64,000 nt of DNA from an uncultured Oscillospiraceae bacterium (GCA_944385365.1 CALWWW010000008.1:21489-85488), one strand, 5' to 3'. Positions 8,310 to 17,367 are shown, counted from the first letter of the stretch. Numbers and translations are program-made. The notes: generated by a model from the sequence alone, not told the origin.

Positions 8310-9796
8310 TACACAAGGGCCTCCCGGACCACGTCGGTCATCTGCTGCTTCTCCACCACCTGGTCGAAGCGGCAGGCCTTGCCCTTGAGACCGGCCAGGG
8401 GCGCGGGGGCCGCCTTGCCGGAAACCTCCGCCAGCTGGTCGAGAATTTCCACGCCGCCCCGCTGGTCGGTGACGCCCAGAGCCGTCAGGACGCTGTCACA
8501 GAACTTGAAGGGGCTGGCCGTGGACACCACCACCGTGGGGGTGGCGTCGCCGGTGGCGGCCCGATGGTCCATCATCACCGTGTAGGCCACGGCGGTGTGG
8601 GTGTCCATCAGGTACCTGCCATGGCCGAAGACCTTGCCGATGGCGTTGGTGGTGCGCTCGTCGTCGCAGAAGCCGCAGAGGAAATTATCCTGGATTTTTT
8701 CCAGCATATCCTTGGAGACCTCATAGCGGCCCGTCTGGTTCAGCTGCTCCATGTAGCCCCGGACCTCGGCATCAGAACCGCTGAGCAGGTACAGCAGCCG
8801 CTCCAGGTTGGAGGAAATGAGGATATCCATGGAGGGAGAGATCGTATTGTGGAACGGACGGTTCCGGTCATAGATACCGGTGCGGATAAAGTCCGTCAGG
8901 ACGTTATTGGCATTGGAAGCGCAGAGCAGCTTGTCGATGGGCACACCCATGCGCTTGGCGTAGTAACCGGCCAGAATGTTGCCGAAGTTGCCGGTGGGGA
9001 CGCAGAAATTGATCTTGTCGCCCATCTGAATGTCGCCGCGCTTGACCAGCTCGGCATAGGTGGCCACATAGTAGACAATCTGCGGCAGAACGCGGCCCCA
9101 GTTGATGGAGTTGGCCGAGGACAGGAAATAGCCGCGGCCTGCCAGCTCCGCCCGCAGGGCTTCGTCGGAGAAAATCCGCTTGACGCCGGTCTGGGCGTCG
9201 TCGAAGTTGCCCACCACGGCGCACACATCGACGTTGCTGCCCTCCTGGGTCACCATTTGCAGCTGCTGAATCTCGGAGACGCCGTCCTTGGGATAGAACA
9301 CCATAATCCGGGTGCCGTCCACGTCGCGGAAGCCCTCCAGGGCCGCCTTGCCGGTGTCGCCGGAGGTGGCCACCAGGATGCAGGCGGTCTTCTCCTCGCC
9401 GGTCTTACGGAGGGATGCCGTCAGCAGATAGGGCAGCATCTGCAAGGCCATGTCCTTAAAGGCGCAGGTGGGACCGTGCCACAGCTCCAGAAAATGGGTC
9501 TTGTGGTGGGTGGAGTAGATGGGCGTCACCGCCGCGTCGTCAAACTTGCCGGGGACGGCGTAGGCCTTGGCGGCGTACTCCGCCAGCTCCTCCTCGGTGA
9601 ATTCGTCCAGATAGGCTTTCATGACCTTGACAGCCCGCTGCTGATAGGTCATGCCCACCAGGTCCTGCAAGTCCTGGGTGGTGAGCGCCGGAATGGTCTC
9701 GGGCAGAAACAGGCCGCCGTCGCGGCTCAGGCCCTGGACAATGGCCTGGGCGGCGGAGTAGCGGAGGGAGGAATCTCTGGTGCTGATGTACTGCAT
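8309..9796 (-). CDS. thrC: Threonine synthase
   Basis: The 495-residue PLP enzyme converts O-phosphohomoserine to threonine. An N-terminal segment beginning MQYISTRDSS is followed by the PLP-lysine region HGPTCAFKD, the SGDTGKAAL phosphate-binding loop and a PTGNFGN motif. The ATG at 9796 was picked because GAGGT lies eight bases upstream. An in-frame ATG six bases earlier leaves only two bases after GAGG, and the still longer frame reads through the structured repeat at 9827-9971. That repeat therefore lies directly in front of the gene. The phosphoesterase gene follows by TAATG overlap. Confidence 0.95.
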   Translation of the reverse strand: MQYISTRDSSLRYSAAQAIVQGLSRDGGLFLPETIPALTTQDLQDLVGMTYQQRAVKVMKAYLDEFTEEELAEYAAKAYAVPGKFDDAAVTPIYSTHHKTHFLELWHGPTCAFKDMALQMLPYLLTASLRKTGEEKTACILVATSGDTGKAALEGFRDVDGTRIMVFYPKDGVSEIQQLQMVTQEGSNVDVCAVVGNFDDAQTGVKRIFSDEALRAELAGRGYFLSSANSINWGRVLPQIVYYVATYAELVKRGDIQMGDKINFCVPTGNFGNILAGYYAKRMGVPIDKLLCASNANNVLTDFIRTGIYDRNRPFHNTISPSMDILISSNLERLLYLLSGSDAEVRGYMEQLNQTGRYEVSKDMLEKIQDNFLCGFCDDERTTNAIGKVFGHGRYLMDTHTAVAYTVMMDHRAATGDATPTVVVSTASPFKFCDSVLTALGVTDQRGGVEILDQLAEVSGKAAPAPLAGLKGKACRFDQVVEKQQMTDVVREALV

Positions 9797-9826
9797 GGTC
9801 ATTACCTCTATTTCTTCTGGACAGTC

Positions 9827-9971
9827 CCACATAATTGTGTCTGCGGTGGTCGCCGGGCCTTTTCCGCCATAGCTGCGGTGCGGCTTCTTGCCATACATCC
9901 AGTATGGCTGCGAATCCACACCTTGCTCTGACGAAAAATTCCTCGCCGACCACTCTTGCCAAATTATGTGG
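9827..9971 (-). repeat. Structured palindromic element, copy C (thrC leader)
   Basis: This is a 145-bp divergent copy of the elements at 25544 and 33737. The outer helix CCACATAATT/AATTATGTGG (14 bp if AGTC/AACT is counted) replaces a different outer helix in the other copies. The second helix is GTGGTCG/CGACCAC (9846-9852 with 9947-9953), where the others have GGTGTCG/CGACACC. The TTTTTCG/CGGAAAA helix, the GGTGTGGATTC/GAAGCCGCACC helix and the terminal CCATAC-TGGAT-GTATGG hairpin are also kept. A TATAAT lies just upstream of the element on the minus strand (9990-9995), so it may be transcribed as thrC leader RNA. Confidence 0.8.
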
Positions 9972-9989
9972 AACTATCCGTATTTATAT

Positions 9990-9995
9990 ATTATA
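9990..9995 (-). promoter_or_regulatory. Possible -10 box upstream of thrC
   Basis: This is a perfect TATAAT on the minus strand in a short AT-rich stretch. No good -35 box is seen at 16-18 bases. If used, transcription would start about 9983 and include the whole copy C element before thrC. Confidence 0.35.
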
Positions 9996-10024
9996 TCGTG
10001 TGTCGCGCTAATTTCGTCGAACCC

Positions 10025-10387
10025 TCAGAAGGCGTTCTCCAAATGAATATATTTAGGTCGTTTGGTGTCCAAGCCCTGTGGGGCGTAGACCTCCACCACG
10101 TCGAAGCGGGGCTGCAAGTCCGTTTCCCGCTGGGACAGATACAGCAAAGCCGCGCTGCGGAGCCGTTCCTGTTTGCGGTGGTCCACATACTCCCGTGCCT
10201 CGGCAAAGCCGCTCCCGGCCCGGAGCTTCACTTCCACAAAGACCAAATAGCTCCCCTTTTGGGCAATCAGGTCGATTTCCCCGAAGCGGCACCGGTAGTT
10301 GGCCCCCACAATCTCATAGCCCTTGTGCCGCAGATAGTCGGCGGCCCGGGCTTCACCCCATGGTCCCAGCAGATTGCTTCGCTTCAT
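10025..10387 (-). CDS. YraN/UPF0102 family nuclease-fold protein
   Basis: This is a 120-residue protein of the YraN family, which has a restriction-endonuclease-like fold. The family motif is present as GEARAADYL near the N-terminus and [13 protein letters not shown] followed by FVEVKLR, which supply the typical D-(E/V)-K residues. Its biological role is not established. It overlaps the end of rnhB by 35 bases, so it is the last gene of the lepB-rbgA-rnhB-yraN unit. This order is common in Firmicutes. Confidence 0.9.
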   Translation of the reverse strand: MKRSNLLGPWGEARAADYLRHKGYEIVGANYRCRFGEIDLIAQKGSYLVFVEVKLRAGSGFAEAREYVDHRKQERLRSAALLYLSQRETDLQPRFDVVEVYAPQGLDTKRPKYIHLENAF

Positions 10388-10985
10388 AGAATTTCTTCAA
10401 AAAACTCTGTCGATGAATGGGACAGGGTCCAAATTCTTCCAGGGCCGCGTAATGGCGTTTGGTGCCGTAGCCCTTATGGACGGCAAAGCCGTACTGCGGG
10501 TATGTACTGTCCAATTCTTCCATGAGCCGGTCCCGGGTGACCTTGGCCAGAATGGACGCCGCCGCAATGGACGCGCTTTTGCCGTCGCCGCCGACGACGC
10601 AGCGGACCGCCACGCCCTCGGGACTGGGTTCCCGGTTGCCGTCCACCAGGGCCAGCTGGGGCCGGACGTTCAGGCCGGCAATGGCCTGTTCCATGGCCCG
10701 GAAGGTGGCCTGCAAAATATTGATCTCGTCGATGGTTTTTTCATCCACCAACGCGATGGCGTAGGCCGTGGCCTGTTCCGTAATGAGGTCGTACAGCTCC
10801 CGGCGCCTCTTGTCCGTCAGCTTCTTGGAGTCGTTGAGGCCCGGCAGCTCCAGATGGGGCGGCAGAATCACCGCCGCCGCACAGACCGGTCCGGCCAGGG
10901 GCCCCCGGCCCGCCTCGTCCACACCGCAGACCGTCTCGATGCCTTCGTCAAAACAGCCCTGTTCAATTTCCCATAAATTCGTCAT
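10353..10985 (-). CDS. rnhB: Ribonuclease HII
   Basis: This is a 210-residue RNase HII that removes ribonucleotides and RNA primers from RNA-DNA duplexes. The active-site signature [13 protein letters not shown] gives Asp23 and Glu24. LVDGN gives Asp115, and a later [10 protein letters not shown] segment carries the fourth acidic residue. Length is normal. It overlaps rbgA by four bases (ATGA) and yraN by 35 bases, so the three genes are read as one message. Confidence 0.96.
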   Translation of the reverse strand: MTNLWEIEQGCFDEGIETVCGVDEAGRGPLAGPVCAAAVILPPHLELPGLNDSKKLTDKRRRELYDLITEQATAYAIALVDEKTIDEINILQATFRAMEQAIAGLNVRPQLALVDGNREPSPEGVAVRCVVGGDGKSASIAAASILAKVTRDRLMEELDSTYPQYGFAVHKGYGTKRHYAALEEFGPCPIHRQSFLKKFYEAKQSAGTMG

Positions 10986-11863
10986 TCCGTCACCTCGTAG
11001 ACCTCGGGGCCTTCCAATGTAAAGCGGCCGATTTTACAGCCGCGGTATTCGTCCAGCAGGACCTTGGCGGCCCGCTCCAAATCCACGTCGCCGCCGGAAA
11101 TCCGGAAGCCCCGGCGTCTGCCCAATTCCTCCAGCAGTTCCCAGCCGGGCGCGTCGGCGGGGCAGTCCATTTTATACCGCTCCTTTAAATTCTGCGGGTA
11201 GCGCTGCCACAGCATTTCAATGAGGTGGCAGGCCAGCTCTTCCACATCCAGAACGCCGTCCTTGACCGCGCCGGTATAGGCCAGCATCATGCCCACGCGG
11301 GGGTCTTCAAACTTGGGCCACAGGATACCCGGCGTGTCCAGGAGCAGCAGTTCCCGGTCCACGGATACCCACTGTTTGCCCCGTGTGACGCCGGGGCGGT
11401 TCTCCGCTTTCGCGCCCTTGCGGCCGGAAACCTGGTTGATAAACGTGGACTTGCCCACGTTGGGGATGCCCACCACCATGACCCGCAGACTGCGGCCCAC
11501 CTGGCCCTTGTCCCGGTAGCGCTGTAATTTTTCCGCCAGCAGCTCCCGGACGGCGGGCTGGAACGCGGACACGCCCTTTTTGGATTTGCAGTCGGTCTGG
11601 ATGGCCGCCAGTCCCTGGGCCCGGAACCACTCGGCCCACCGCTTGGTCTCCGCCGGGTCCGCCAGGTCCGTGCGGTTGAGAATCACCATCCGGGGTTTAT
11701 TGCCGCAGATGGATGCAATGTCCGGGTTGCGGCTGGAATAGGGAATGCGGGCGTCGAGAATCTCACAGACCGCGTCCACCAGTTTCAGGTCCTCTTCCAT
11801 CTGCCGCCGGGTTTTCGTCATGTGGCCCGGATACCACTGGATATTCAGATTTTCCCGGTCCAT
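10982..11863 (-). CDS. rbgA: Ribosome biogenesis GTPase RbgA (YlqF)
   Basis: This is a 293-residue circularly permuted GTPase that acts late in 50S assembly. The N-terminus begins with [13 protein letters not shown]. The permuted order is visible: the G4-like LNRTDL comes before G1 GIPNVGKST, with G3 LLDTPG after it. A C-terminal helical RNA-binding domain follows. It starts directly after the lepB stop and overlaps rnhB by four bases. Confidence 0.96.
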   Translation of the reverse strand: MDRENLNIQWYPGHMTKTRRQMEEDLKLVDAVCEILDARIPYSSRNPDIASICGNKPRMVILNRTDLADPAETKRWAEWFRAQGLAAIQTDCKSKKGVSAFQPAVRELLAEKLQRYRDKGQVGRSLRVMVVGIPNVGKSTFINQVSGRKGAKAENRPGVTRGKQWVSVDRELLLLDTPGILWPKFEDPRVGMMLAYTGAVKDGVLDVEELACHLIEMLWQRYPQNLKERYKMDCPADAPGWELLEELGRRRGFRISGGDVDLERAAKVLLDEYRGCKIGRFTLEGPEVYEVTE

Positions 11864-12508
11864 TCAGGAAACACCTCCGATTCTGCTCCAATCCCGCTTC
11901 TCCGTGTCCTCGTCGGCGCCGGGCAGCAGGATACAGAGGACCTTGCCCAAGACATCCCGCTCGTCCACCATGCCGATGGGGGCATAGCGGCTGTCGGAAG
12001 AGCCGTTGCGGTTGTCACCCAGGACAAAAATATGGCCCTCCGGCACGGTGACCGGGTACTCCAGCCCCTCGCCGATTTCCTGGAAGCTCACATAGGTGGG
12101 TTCATAGGTGTAGGGTTCGTCCAGGGCCTCGCCGTCCACATAGACGACGCCCGCGTTAAAATCGATATCCACCGTCTGCCCCTCCGTGGCAATGACCCGC
12201 TTGACAATGGGTTCGTCCTGGAATTCCTCGGCGGGCACCGTCATCACCACAATGTCCCCCGGCTCCGGGTCACCGCAGATGGTACTGCTGAGCAGGGCCA
12301 GGTAGTCACTGTGGTGCAGCGTCGGGTACATGGAGCTGCCGTCCACGCTGACCATACGGATGACAAAGACGAATACAATAGTCACGGCCACCAGCGTGTA
12401 GACCATGTCCCGCAGGAGCTGGTACAGCTCAAAGCCGCCGTTTTTTTCGTCTTTTTTGTTGGAATTTTCCGGCGTTTCCGCCGGGTGCTGCCGTGCTTCT
12501 TCGTTCAT
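11864..12508 (-). CDS. lepB: Type I signal peptidase
   Basis: This is a 214-residue membrane serine peptidase that cleaves signal peptides outside the membrane. A charged cytoplasmic N-terminus is followed by one transmembrane helix (about residues 36-52). The catalytic Ser59 lies in DGSSMYPT, Lys103 in IVKRVIA, and a conserved GDNRNGSSDSR stands near the C-terminus. The ATG at 12508 was preferred over longer starts since GAAAGAAGG lies just upstream and the length fits the family. A TATAAT at 12595-12600 may serve its promoter. It heads the rbgA-rnhB-yraN group. Confidence 0.94.
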   Translation of the reverse strand: MNEEARQHPAETPENSNKKDEKNGGFELYQLLRDMVYTLVAVTIVFVFVIRMVSVDGSSMYPTLHHSDYLALLSSTICGDPEPGDIVVMTVPAEEFQDEPIVKRVIATEGQTVDIDFNAGVVYVDGEALDEPYTYEPTYVSFQEIGEGLEYPVTVPEGHIFVLGDNRNGSSDSRYAPIGMVDERDVLGKVLCILLPGADEDTEKRDWSRIGGVS

Positions 12509-12683
12509 AAGGGCCTTCTTTCTATGGTCAGCCGCCAACGATTCACGCCGCGGCGATCTTTCCATGTTCCATTCGGCGCGTCGCGCCACTATTCATTATA
12601 CACAGTCCCGGCACATAAGAAAAGTCTCGGCCGGACTTTTTTACACATTGGTCATAAATGGTCATACTTTTCCAAACAGATGC

Positions 12684-12714
12684 AAAAAAGGAGGCCCGAA
12701 GGCCTCCTCTTTTT
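12684..12714 (-). terminator. Terminator after rplS
   Basis: GGAGGCC and GGCCTCC pair around CGAA/TTCG-type bases, followed on the minus strand by six T. It separates rplS from the lepB operon. Confidence 0.88.
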
Positions 12715-12719
12715 GAGAA

Positions 12720-13061
12720 TTACACCTTTTCCTTGACCTTGGCAGCCTTGCCCAGGCGGGAACGCAGGTAGTACAGCTTGGCGCGGCGCACCTTACCGTG
12801 GCGGACCACCTCGATCTTCTCCAGCAGGGGAGAATGCAGGGGGAACACCTTCTCGCAGCCCACGCCGTAGCTCAGACGGCGAACGGTGATGGTCTCTTCC
12901 AGACCGCCATGCTTCTTGGCAATGACAGTGCCTTCAAAAACCTGGATTCTCTCGCGGGAACCTTCCTTGATTTTGACATGAACGCGAACCGTATCGCCAA
13001 CGCTGACCTGAGGAGCGTTTTCTTTCATGTACTGGTTGGCCAGAGCCTTCATCAGATCCAT
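12720..13061 (-). CDS. rplS: 50S ribosomal protein L19
   Basis: This is a 113-residue L19 of the bridge region between subunits. Typical segments are visible: [45 protein letters not shown] and a basic RRAKLYYLR near the C-terminus. It is preceded by AAAGGAGG and has its own promoter and terminator, so here it is monocistronic. trmD and rimM, often beside it, are not in the window. Confidence 0.98.
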   Translation of the reverse strand: MDLMKALANQYMKENAPQVSVGDTVRVHVKIKEGSRERIQVFEGTVIAKKHGGLEETITVRRLSYGVGCEKVFPLHSPLLEKIEVVRHGKVRRAKLYYLRSRLGKAAKVKEKV

Positions 13062-13069
13062 TTGTTTGT

Positions 13070-13192
13070 CCTCCTTTAATTTTGGACGTTCTTACCGCAG
13101 GGAATGCCGCAGCACTTCTTGTGCCGGCAGCGGCAGAGGACGCATCCATTCACAGACTAACAAATGATATCACAGACTTCCGGAAAAAGCAA
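13070..13192 (-). promoter_or_regulatory. rplS promoter and L19-type leader
   Basis: TTGCTT and TATCAT are 17 bases apart (13164-13192), with a TGA extended -10. The 5' leader of about 90 bases holds GCCGCAG and CTGCGG inverted segments just before the ribosome site. This is the position expected of an autoregulatory L19 leader. Its assignment to the known L19 leader family is inferred from position, not from a model match. Confidence 0.5.
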
Positions 13193-13204
13193 GGGGAAAT
13201 TCAC

Positions 13205-14395
13205 CTATTTCATAAAATTCCGCAATGCTTCGCCCAGGAGCTTCACACCCTCGACAATGCGCTCATTTTCCATGGTGGAGTAGTTGAGGCGGAATGCCGA
13301 ACACGGGGCCTGATCGTCCACCATAAACGTACAGCCGGGAACGAAAACCACCTTTCGCTGGGCGCAGTACTGGGCCACTTCCCTGGTGTCGTAATCGCCG
13401 TGCATATCGCACCAGACAAACAGGCCGCCCTTGGGCACCGTGTGGGTGATGGACTTGGGCAGATAGTCCTCGATGGCGTCCAGCATCACCTGACATTTGT
13501 CCCGATAAAGGACCCGCATCTTGGCAATGGCCGCGTCGATATCGTAGCGTTTCAGATATTCGTAGGTCATCAGCTGGTTGAGGATGGGGGTATGGACGTC
13601 ACAGGTCTGCTTGGAATCCACCATTTTTTGAATGAGGTCCTTGTGGCCCACGGCGTAGCCCACGCGGAGACCCGGCGACAGGACTTTAGAGAAGGAGTTG
13701 CAATAGAGGACGATTCCCTCCCCGTCCATGGATTTATAGGTGGGCAGCTTTTCGCCGTCGAAGGTCAGTTCGCCGTAGGGATTGTCCTCGAGAATCACCA
13801 CGCCGTACTGGGCGCAAAGGGCATAGACGGCCTTTCGTTTTTCATAGGAAGTGGTGATACCCGTGGGGTTGTGGAATGAGGGAATGGTATAGAACAGTTT
13901 GGCGTTGGGGTTGGCTTTCAGCGCCGCTTCCAGACCGGCCACATCGACGCCGTCGTCCTCCATCTTCACGCCCACCAGCTTGGCGCCGTAGGAGCGGAAC
14001 GCGTTGAGCGCGCCCACAAAGGACGGTTCCTCCACGAGAACCACGTCGCCCTCGTCGCACATCACCTTCGTCAGCAGGTCCACGGCCTGCTGGCCGCCGG
14101 TGACGATGAACAGATCGTCGAAGTCCCGTCCGATGTTGTCATGGTCCCGCAGCCGCGCCGTCATCAATTCCCGGAACGGCGCGTACCCTCTGGGCGTGTT
14201 GTATTGCAGCGCCAGGGACGGCTGTTTCGTCAGCAGTTCCTGGGCAATCTCGCCCAGCTCCGCCGCCGGAAAGGTCTCCGTGGCCGGGTTGCCGCCAGCC
14301 AGGGAAATGACCGTGGGATCACCGGCGTACTTTAAAATCTCTTCGATGGCGGCCCCGCTGATCTGGCTGACCTTCTGGGAGAAGCGAAATTCCAT
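13205..14395 (-). CDS. PLP-dependent aminotransferase, class I fold
   Basis: This is a 396-residue fold-type I aminotransferase close to the 2-aminoadipate/MocR-like group. It starts MEFRFSQKVSQISGAAI and has the ISLAGGNPATETFP N-terminal motif. A PSFHNPTG stretch follows, then the PLP lysine in NSFSKVLSPGLRVGY and an Arg near the C-terminus for the substrate carboxylate. There is no HTH domain, so it is an enzyme rather than a MocR regulator. The amino-acid substrate is unknown. A good promoter lies just upstream and it appears monocistronic. Confidence 0.88.
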   Translation of the reverse strand: MEFRFSQKVSQISGAAIEEILKYAGDPTVISLAGGNPATETFPAAELGEIAQELLTKQPSLALQYNTPRGYAPFRELMTARLRDHDNIGRDFDDLFIVTGGQQAVDLLTKVMCDEGDVVLVEEPSFVGALNAFRSYGAKLVGVKMEDDGVDVAGLEAALKANPNAKLFYTIPSFHNPTGITTSYEKRKAVYALCAQYGVVILEDNPYGELTFDGEKLPTYKSMDGEGIVLYCNSFSKVLSPGLRVGYAVGHKDLIQKMVDSKQTCDVHTPILNQLMTYEYLKRYDIDAAIAKMRVLYRDKCQVMLDAIEDYLPKSITHTVPKGGLFVWCDMHGDYDTREVAQYCAQRKVVFVPGCTFMVDDQAPCSAFRLNYSTMENERIVEGVKLLGEALRNFMK

Positions 14396-14430
14396 GACAC
14401 ATCCTCTTTTCTATGGTAATAATTTAATTC

Positions 14431-14459
14431 ATTATATTACGCAAGCAACAAAAGGTCAA
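14431..14459 (-). promoter_or_regulatory. Promoter for the aminotransferase
   Basis: TTGACC and TATAAT are separated by exactly 17 bases, about 40 bases before the start codon. Confidence 0.75.
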
Positions 14460-14550
14460 GAGGAAAATATATTGTTGTTCGCCGTGCGGCGGTTCGGCAA
14501 AGTTTGATATGGCGGCCGGATTATGTTTGTGAGGACCGGTTGGTTCCACT

Positions 14551-14814
14551 CCGTAGGTCGGGGGCTTGCCCCCGCCGTTGGCAGGGGGTTACGATTGCGC
14601 CGCAATGCACCGGACAACACGCCCGGTACCGCACGGCGGCACACGCAGGTGCCGCCCTACATACACAGACGAACTGCCGACATGGGACGTAGGGCGGGAC
14701 CTATGTGTCCCGCCGCCGTGCTGCACTGCCGAGCACCACCGGCGTAGGGGCCGGCATCCCTGACGGCCCCGGATGGGGTGCGGTGTGGGCGCGTCAAGGA
14801 TGCCGCGCCCTACG
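14551..14814. repeat. CGTAGG/CCTACG-bounded repeat family, locus 2
   Basis: This holds palindromic units with GGGGGC..GCCCCC, GGCGGCAC..GTGCCGCC, GGCGGGAC..GTCCCGCC, GGGGCCGG..GGCCCC and GGGCGCG..CGCGCCC, each ended by GTAGGG or CCTAC. With the cassette next to it, this fills the gap between the aminotransferase promoter and thrS. I see no gene in it. Confidence 0.8.
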
Positions 14815-14830
14815 GTGGGGTGTACAAAAA

Positions 14831-15037
14831 GGCCGCCGTCCACCACCCGCGATGGGGTGGGGACGGCGGCCTTACGGCTGACGCCGTGGGGATTGCGCCA
14901 TCTGCGGATGGCGCTTTGAGACGATTGGGGAGTTCGCGCCGTGCGCGGCGCGGGTATTTCGCCCGCTGCGGCGGGCGACCGGGGACGCTGTCCCCTGGAC
15001 CCCTGCGATTTTTTGAAAAAAATCGAGTAAAACTTTT
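14831..15037 (-). repeat. Hairpin-module cassette, locus 2 (3' of thrS)
   Basis: Reading the minus strand from the thrS stop, the order is AT-rich hairpin CGATTTTTT/AAAAATCG, a GGGGACAGCGTCCCC stem, module GCCCGC, module GCGCCG, the GCGCCATC module, and finally GGCCGCCGTCC/GGACGGCGGCC followed by TTTTT. There are only two 25-bp modules here. The cassette begins 17 bases past the thrS stop, so it would form the thrS 3' UTR. Confidence 0.85.
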
Positions 15038-15053
15038 ATCTTTTTTCTGCTTT

Positions 15054-16850
15054 TTAGACGTTGCGGCCCTTGGTATCGATCTCTTCGCGGATACGCTTAC
15101 CGAAGTCCGCCACGCTCATGACGCCCTCGTCCACGCCCTTACGGGTCCGGACGGCAACCTGGCCGTTTTCGGCCTCCTTGTCGCCCACCACCAGCATAAA
15201 GGGCACCTTCTCCAGCTGGGCCTCGCGGATTTTCTTGCCGATCTTCTCGTTGCGGTCGTCCACTTCCACCCGGATGCCCAGAGCCTCCAGCTGCTTCTTG
15301 ACCTCCCAAGCGTAATCGTTGGTCCGCTCGGTGATGGTCATAATGCGGGCCTGCTCAGGAGCCATCCACGTGGGCAGCGCGCCGGCGTACTCCTCAATCA
15401 GATAGGCCAGGGTACGCTCATAGCAGCCCAGAGAGGTACGGTGAATGATATAGGGGGTCTTCTTCTGGCCGTCGGTATCGGTGTACTCCATGCCGAACTG
15501 CTTGGCCAGGAGCATGTCGATCTGAATGGTGACCAGCGTATCCTCCTTGCCGTAGACATTCTTATACTGAATGTCCAGCTTGGGGCCGTAGAAAGCGGCC
15601 TCGTCGATGCCGACGGTGTAGTTCACGTCCAGATCGTCAAGAATCTGGCCCATGACCCGCTGGGCTTCCTCCCACTGCTCCGGCGTGCCCTCATATTTAT
15701 TGTTGGGGTTGGCCGGGTCCCACTGGGAGAAGCGGAACGTACACTTGTCCAGCAGGCCCACGGTGCCCAGGCAGTATTTGGCCAGGTCCAGGCAGCCCTT
15801 GAACTCCTCTTCCAGCTGCTCGGGACGCAGGACCAGGTGGCCCTCGGAGATGGTGAACTGACGGACACGGATCAAACCGTGCATCTCACCGGAATCCTCA
15901 TTGCGGAACAGAGTGGAGGTCTCACCCAGACGCATGGGCAGATCGCGGTAGGAACGGGCCCGATTCAGATAGACCTGATACTGGAAGGGGCAGGTCATGG
16001 GACGCAGGGCGAAGCACTCCTTGGTCTCGTCGTGGGGGTCGCCCAGGACAAACATGCCGTCCAGATAGTGGTCCCAGTGGCCGGAAATCTTATAGAGCTC
16101 CCGCTTTGCCATCAAGGGGGTCTTGGTCAGCAGATAGCCGCGCTTCTGCTCCTCGTCCTCCACCCAGCGCTGCAGCTGCTGGATGACTCTCGCGCCCTTG
16201 GGCAGCAGCACCGGCAGGCCCTGGCCGATGACATCAACGGTGGTGAAGTATTCCAGCTCCCGGCCCAGCTTGTTGTGGTCCCGCTTGAGGGCCTCGGCCT
16301 GCTTGGCCAGATACTCGTCCAGCTCGTCCTTCTTGGGGAAGGCCACGCCGTAGATACGCTGGAGCATCTTCCGGTTGGAGTCGCCGCGCCAATACGCGCC
16401 GCAGCACTGGGTCAGCTTGATGGCGTTGCCCTTGATGCGGCCCGTGGAATCCAGATGGGGACCGGCGCACAGGTCGGTGAACTCGCCCTGCTTATAGAAA
16501 GAGATGTGGGCATCCTCCGGCAGATCGTTGATCAGCTCCACCTTATAGGGCTCGCCCTGCTCCTCCATCAGCTTCAGCGCCTCGGCGCGGGGCAGCTCGA
16601 ACCGCTCCAGCTTCAGCTTTTCCTTGCAGATTTTCCGCATTTCGGCCTCGATTTTCTCCAGGTCCTCCGGGGTGAAGGCCTTCTCGGAGTCCAGATCATA
16701 ATAGAAGCCGTTGTCGATGGCGGGACCGATGGCCAGCTTCGTCTCGGGCCACAGGCGCTTGACAGCCTGGGCCATCACATGGGAACAGGTGTGCCAATAG
16801 GTCTTGCGGTATTCCTCGTTTTCAAAGGTGTACAGGTTTTCTTCGGACAT
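15054..16850 (-). CDS. thrS: Threonyl-tRNA synthetase lacking the N-terminal TGS domain
   Basis: This 598-residue class II synthetase charges tRNA-Thr. The chain starts MSEENLYTFENEEYRK and goes almost directly into the editing domain, whose HTCSH motif is at about residues 18-22. The catalytic core follows with motif 1, motif 2 around TSTLFRNEDSG and motif 3 region, then the anticodon-binding domain. The roughly 60-residue TGS domain is absent, and upstream sequence is the T-box leader, so it has not simply been missed. The start at 16850 has AAGGAGG upstream. A T-box controls it. Confidence 0.94.
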   Translation of the reverse strand: MSEENLYTFENEEYRKTYWHTCSHVMAQAVKRLWPETKLAIGPAIDNGFYYDLDSEKAFTPEDLEKIEAEMRKICKEKLKLERFELPRAEALKLMEEQGEPYKVELINDLPEDAHISFYKQGEFTDLCAGPHLDSTGRIKGNAIKLTQCCGAYWRGDSNRKMLQRIYGVAFPKKDELDEYLAKQAEALKRDHNKLGRELEYFTTVDVIGQGLPVLLPKGARVIQQLQRWVEDEEQKRGYLLTKTPLMAKRELYKISGHWDHYLDGMFVLGDPHDETKECFALRPMTCPFQYQVYLNRARSYRDLPMRLGETSTLFRNEDSGEMHGLIRVRQFTISEGHLVLRPEQLEEEFKGCLDLAKYCLGTVGLLDKCTFRFSQWDPANPNNKYEGTPEQWEEAQRVMGQILDDLDVNYTVGIDEAAFYGPKLDIQYKNVYGKEDTLVTIQIDMLLAKQFGMEYTDTDGQKKTPYIIHRTSLGCYERTLAYLIEEYAGALPTWMAPEQARIMTITERTNDYAWEVKKQLEALGIRVEVDDRNEKIGKKIREAQLEKVPFMLVVGDKEAENGQVAVRTRKGVDEGVMSVADFGKRIREEIDTKGRNV

Positions 16851-16885
16851 GTGGGGTTCCTCCTTTTTTAATTGAGGGGCAAAAG

Positions 16886-17143
16886 AAAAATCCCGCCCCT
16901 GACTGTGATCAGGGGTGGGATACAAAGTCGTATTCCACGGTTCCACCCTGCTTGCGCCCCACAGGACGCCGCTCATTGGCCGCTGTAACGGGCGGTCCCG
17001 TCCCGCTTACTGCTCTGAAAAGAGGTTCAGCCGGGCAGCTCGGAAGTGGTGGGCCTTCGTCCATAAAACAGGACCCTTTCACCATCCGGGCCCCTCTCTG
17101 GGTTTCTGGGAACGACGCGCGTCTTCGTCAACGCCATTTTGTC
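16886..17143 (-). promoter_or_regulatory. T-box leader riboswitch of thrS
   Basis: The minus strand shows the T-box sequence AGGGTGGAACCGTGGAA at about 16930-16948, a stem I distal loop region with GGATGGTGAAAGG, and a terminator stem (16886-16920, CCCGCCCCTGA/TCAGGGGTGGG) followed by TTTTTC. A candidate specifier codon ACC (Thr) is at 17048-17050, followed by ACT. Uncharged tRNA-Thr should favour the antiterminator and increase thrS transcription. Confidence 0.92.
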
Positions 17144-17149
17144 ATCCCT

Positions 17150-17178
17150 ACTCTAGCACAGCCCACGGCAAATGTCAA
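17150..17178 (-). promoter_or_regulatory. thrS promoter
   Basis: TTGACA and TAGAGT are separated by 17 bases, with TGC before the -10. The predicted start, about 17143, opens the T-box leader. Confidence 0.8.
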
Positions 17179-17339
17179 TTACCATTTGCTGCTGTCATTA
17201 TGTTAACTCTTTTGTAACAGTATTCATTTTTAACGAAGCTTTAACGGGAAATTTTCGCATATATGCAAAATAACAGATGTAACCTGTGTTTACATAAATT
17301 CTAAAAAATTCAGAAAATAATGCACTTTTCCTCGAAAAC

Positions 17340-17367
17340 TTGACAAAATTGAATTTCCCGTTATAAT
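17340..17367 (+). promoter_or_regulatory. Promoter of the Rpf-like gene
   Basis: TTGACA and TATAAT are 16 bases apart. The surrounding 17180-17460 is AT-rich, unlike the rest of the window, and contains no gene. It would give a leader of about 90 bases. Confidence 0.75.

Noticed and set aside
16851-16976. Longer ThrS start inside the T-box
   Set aside because: The in-frame extension translates the T-box and terminator sequence. The start at 16850 has a strong ribosome site.
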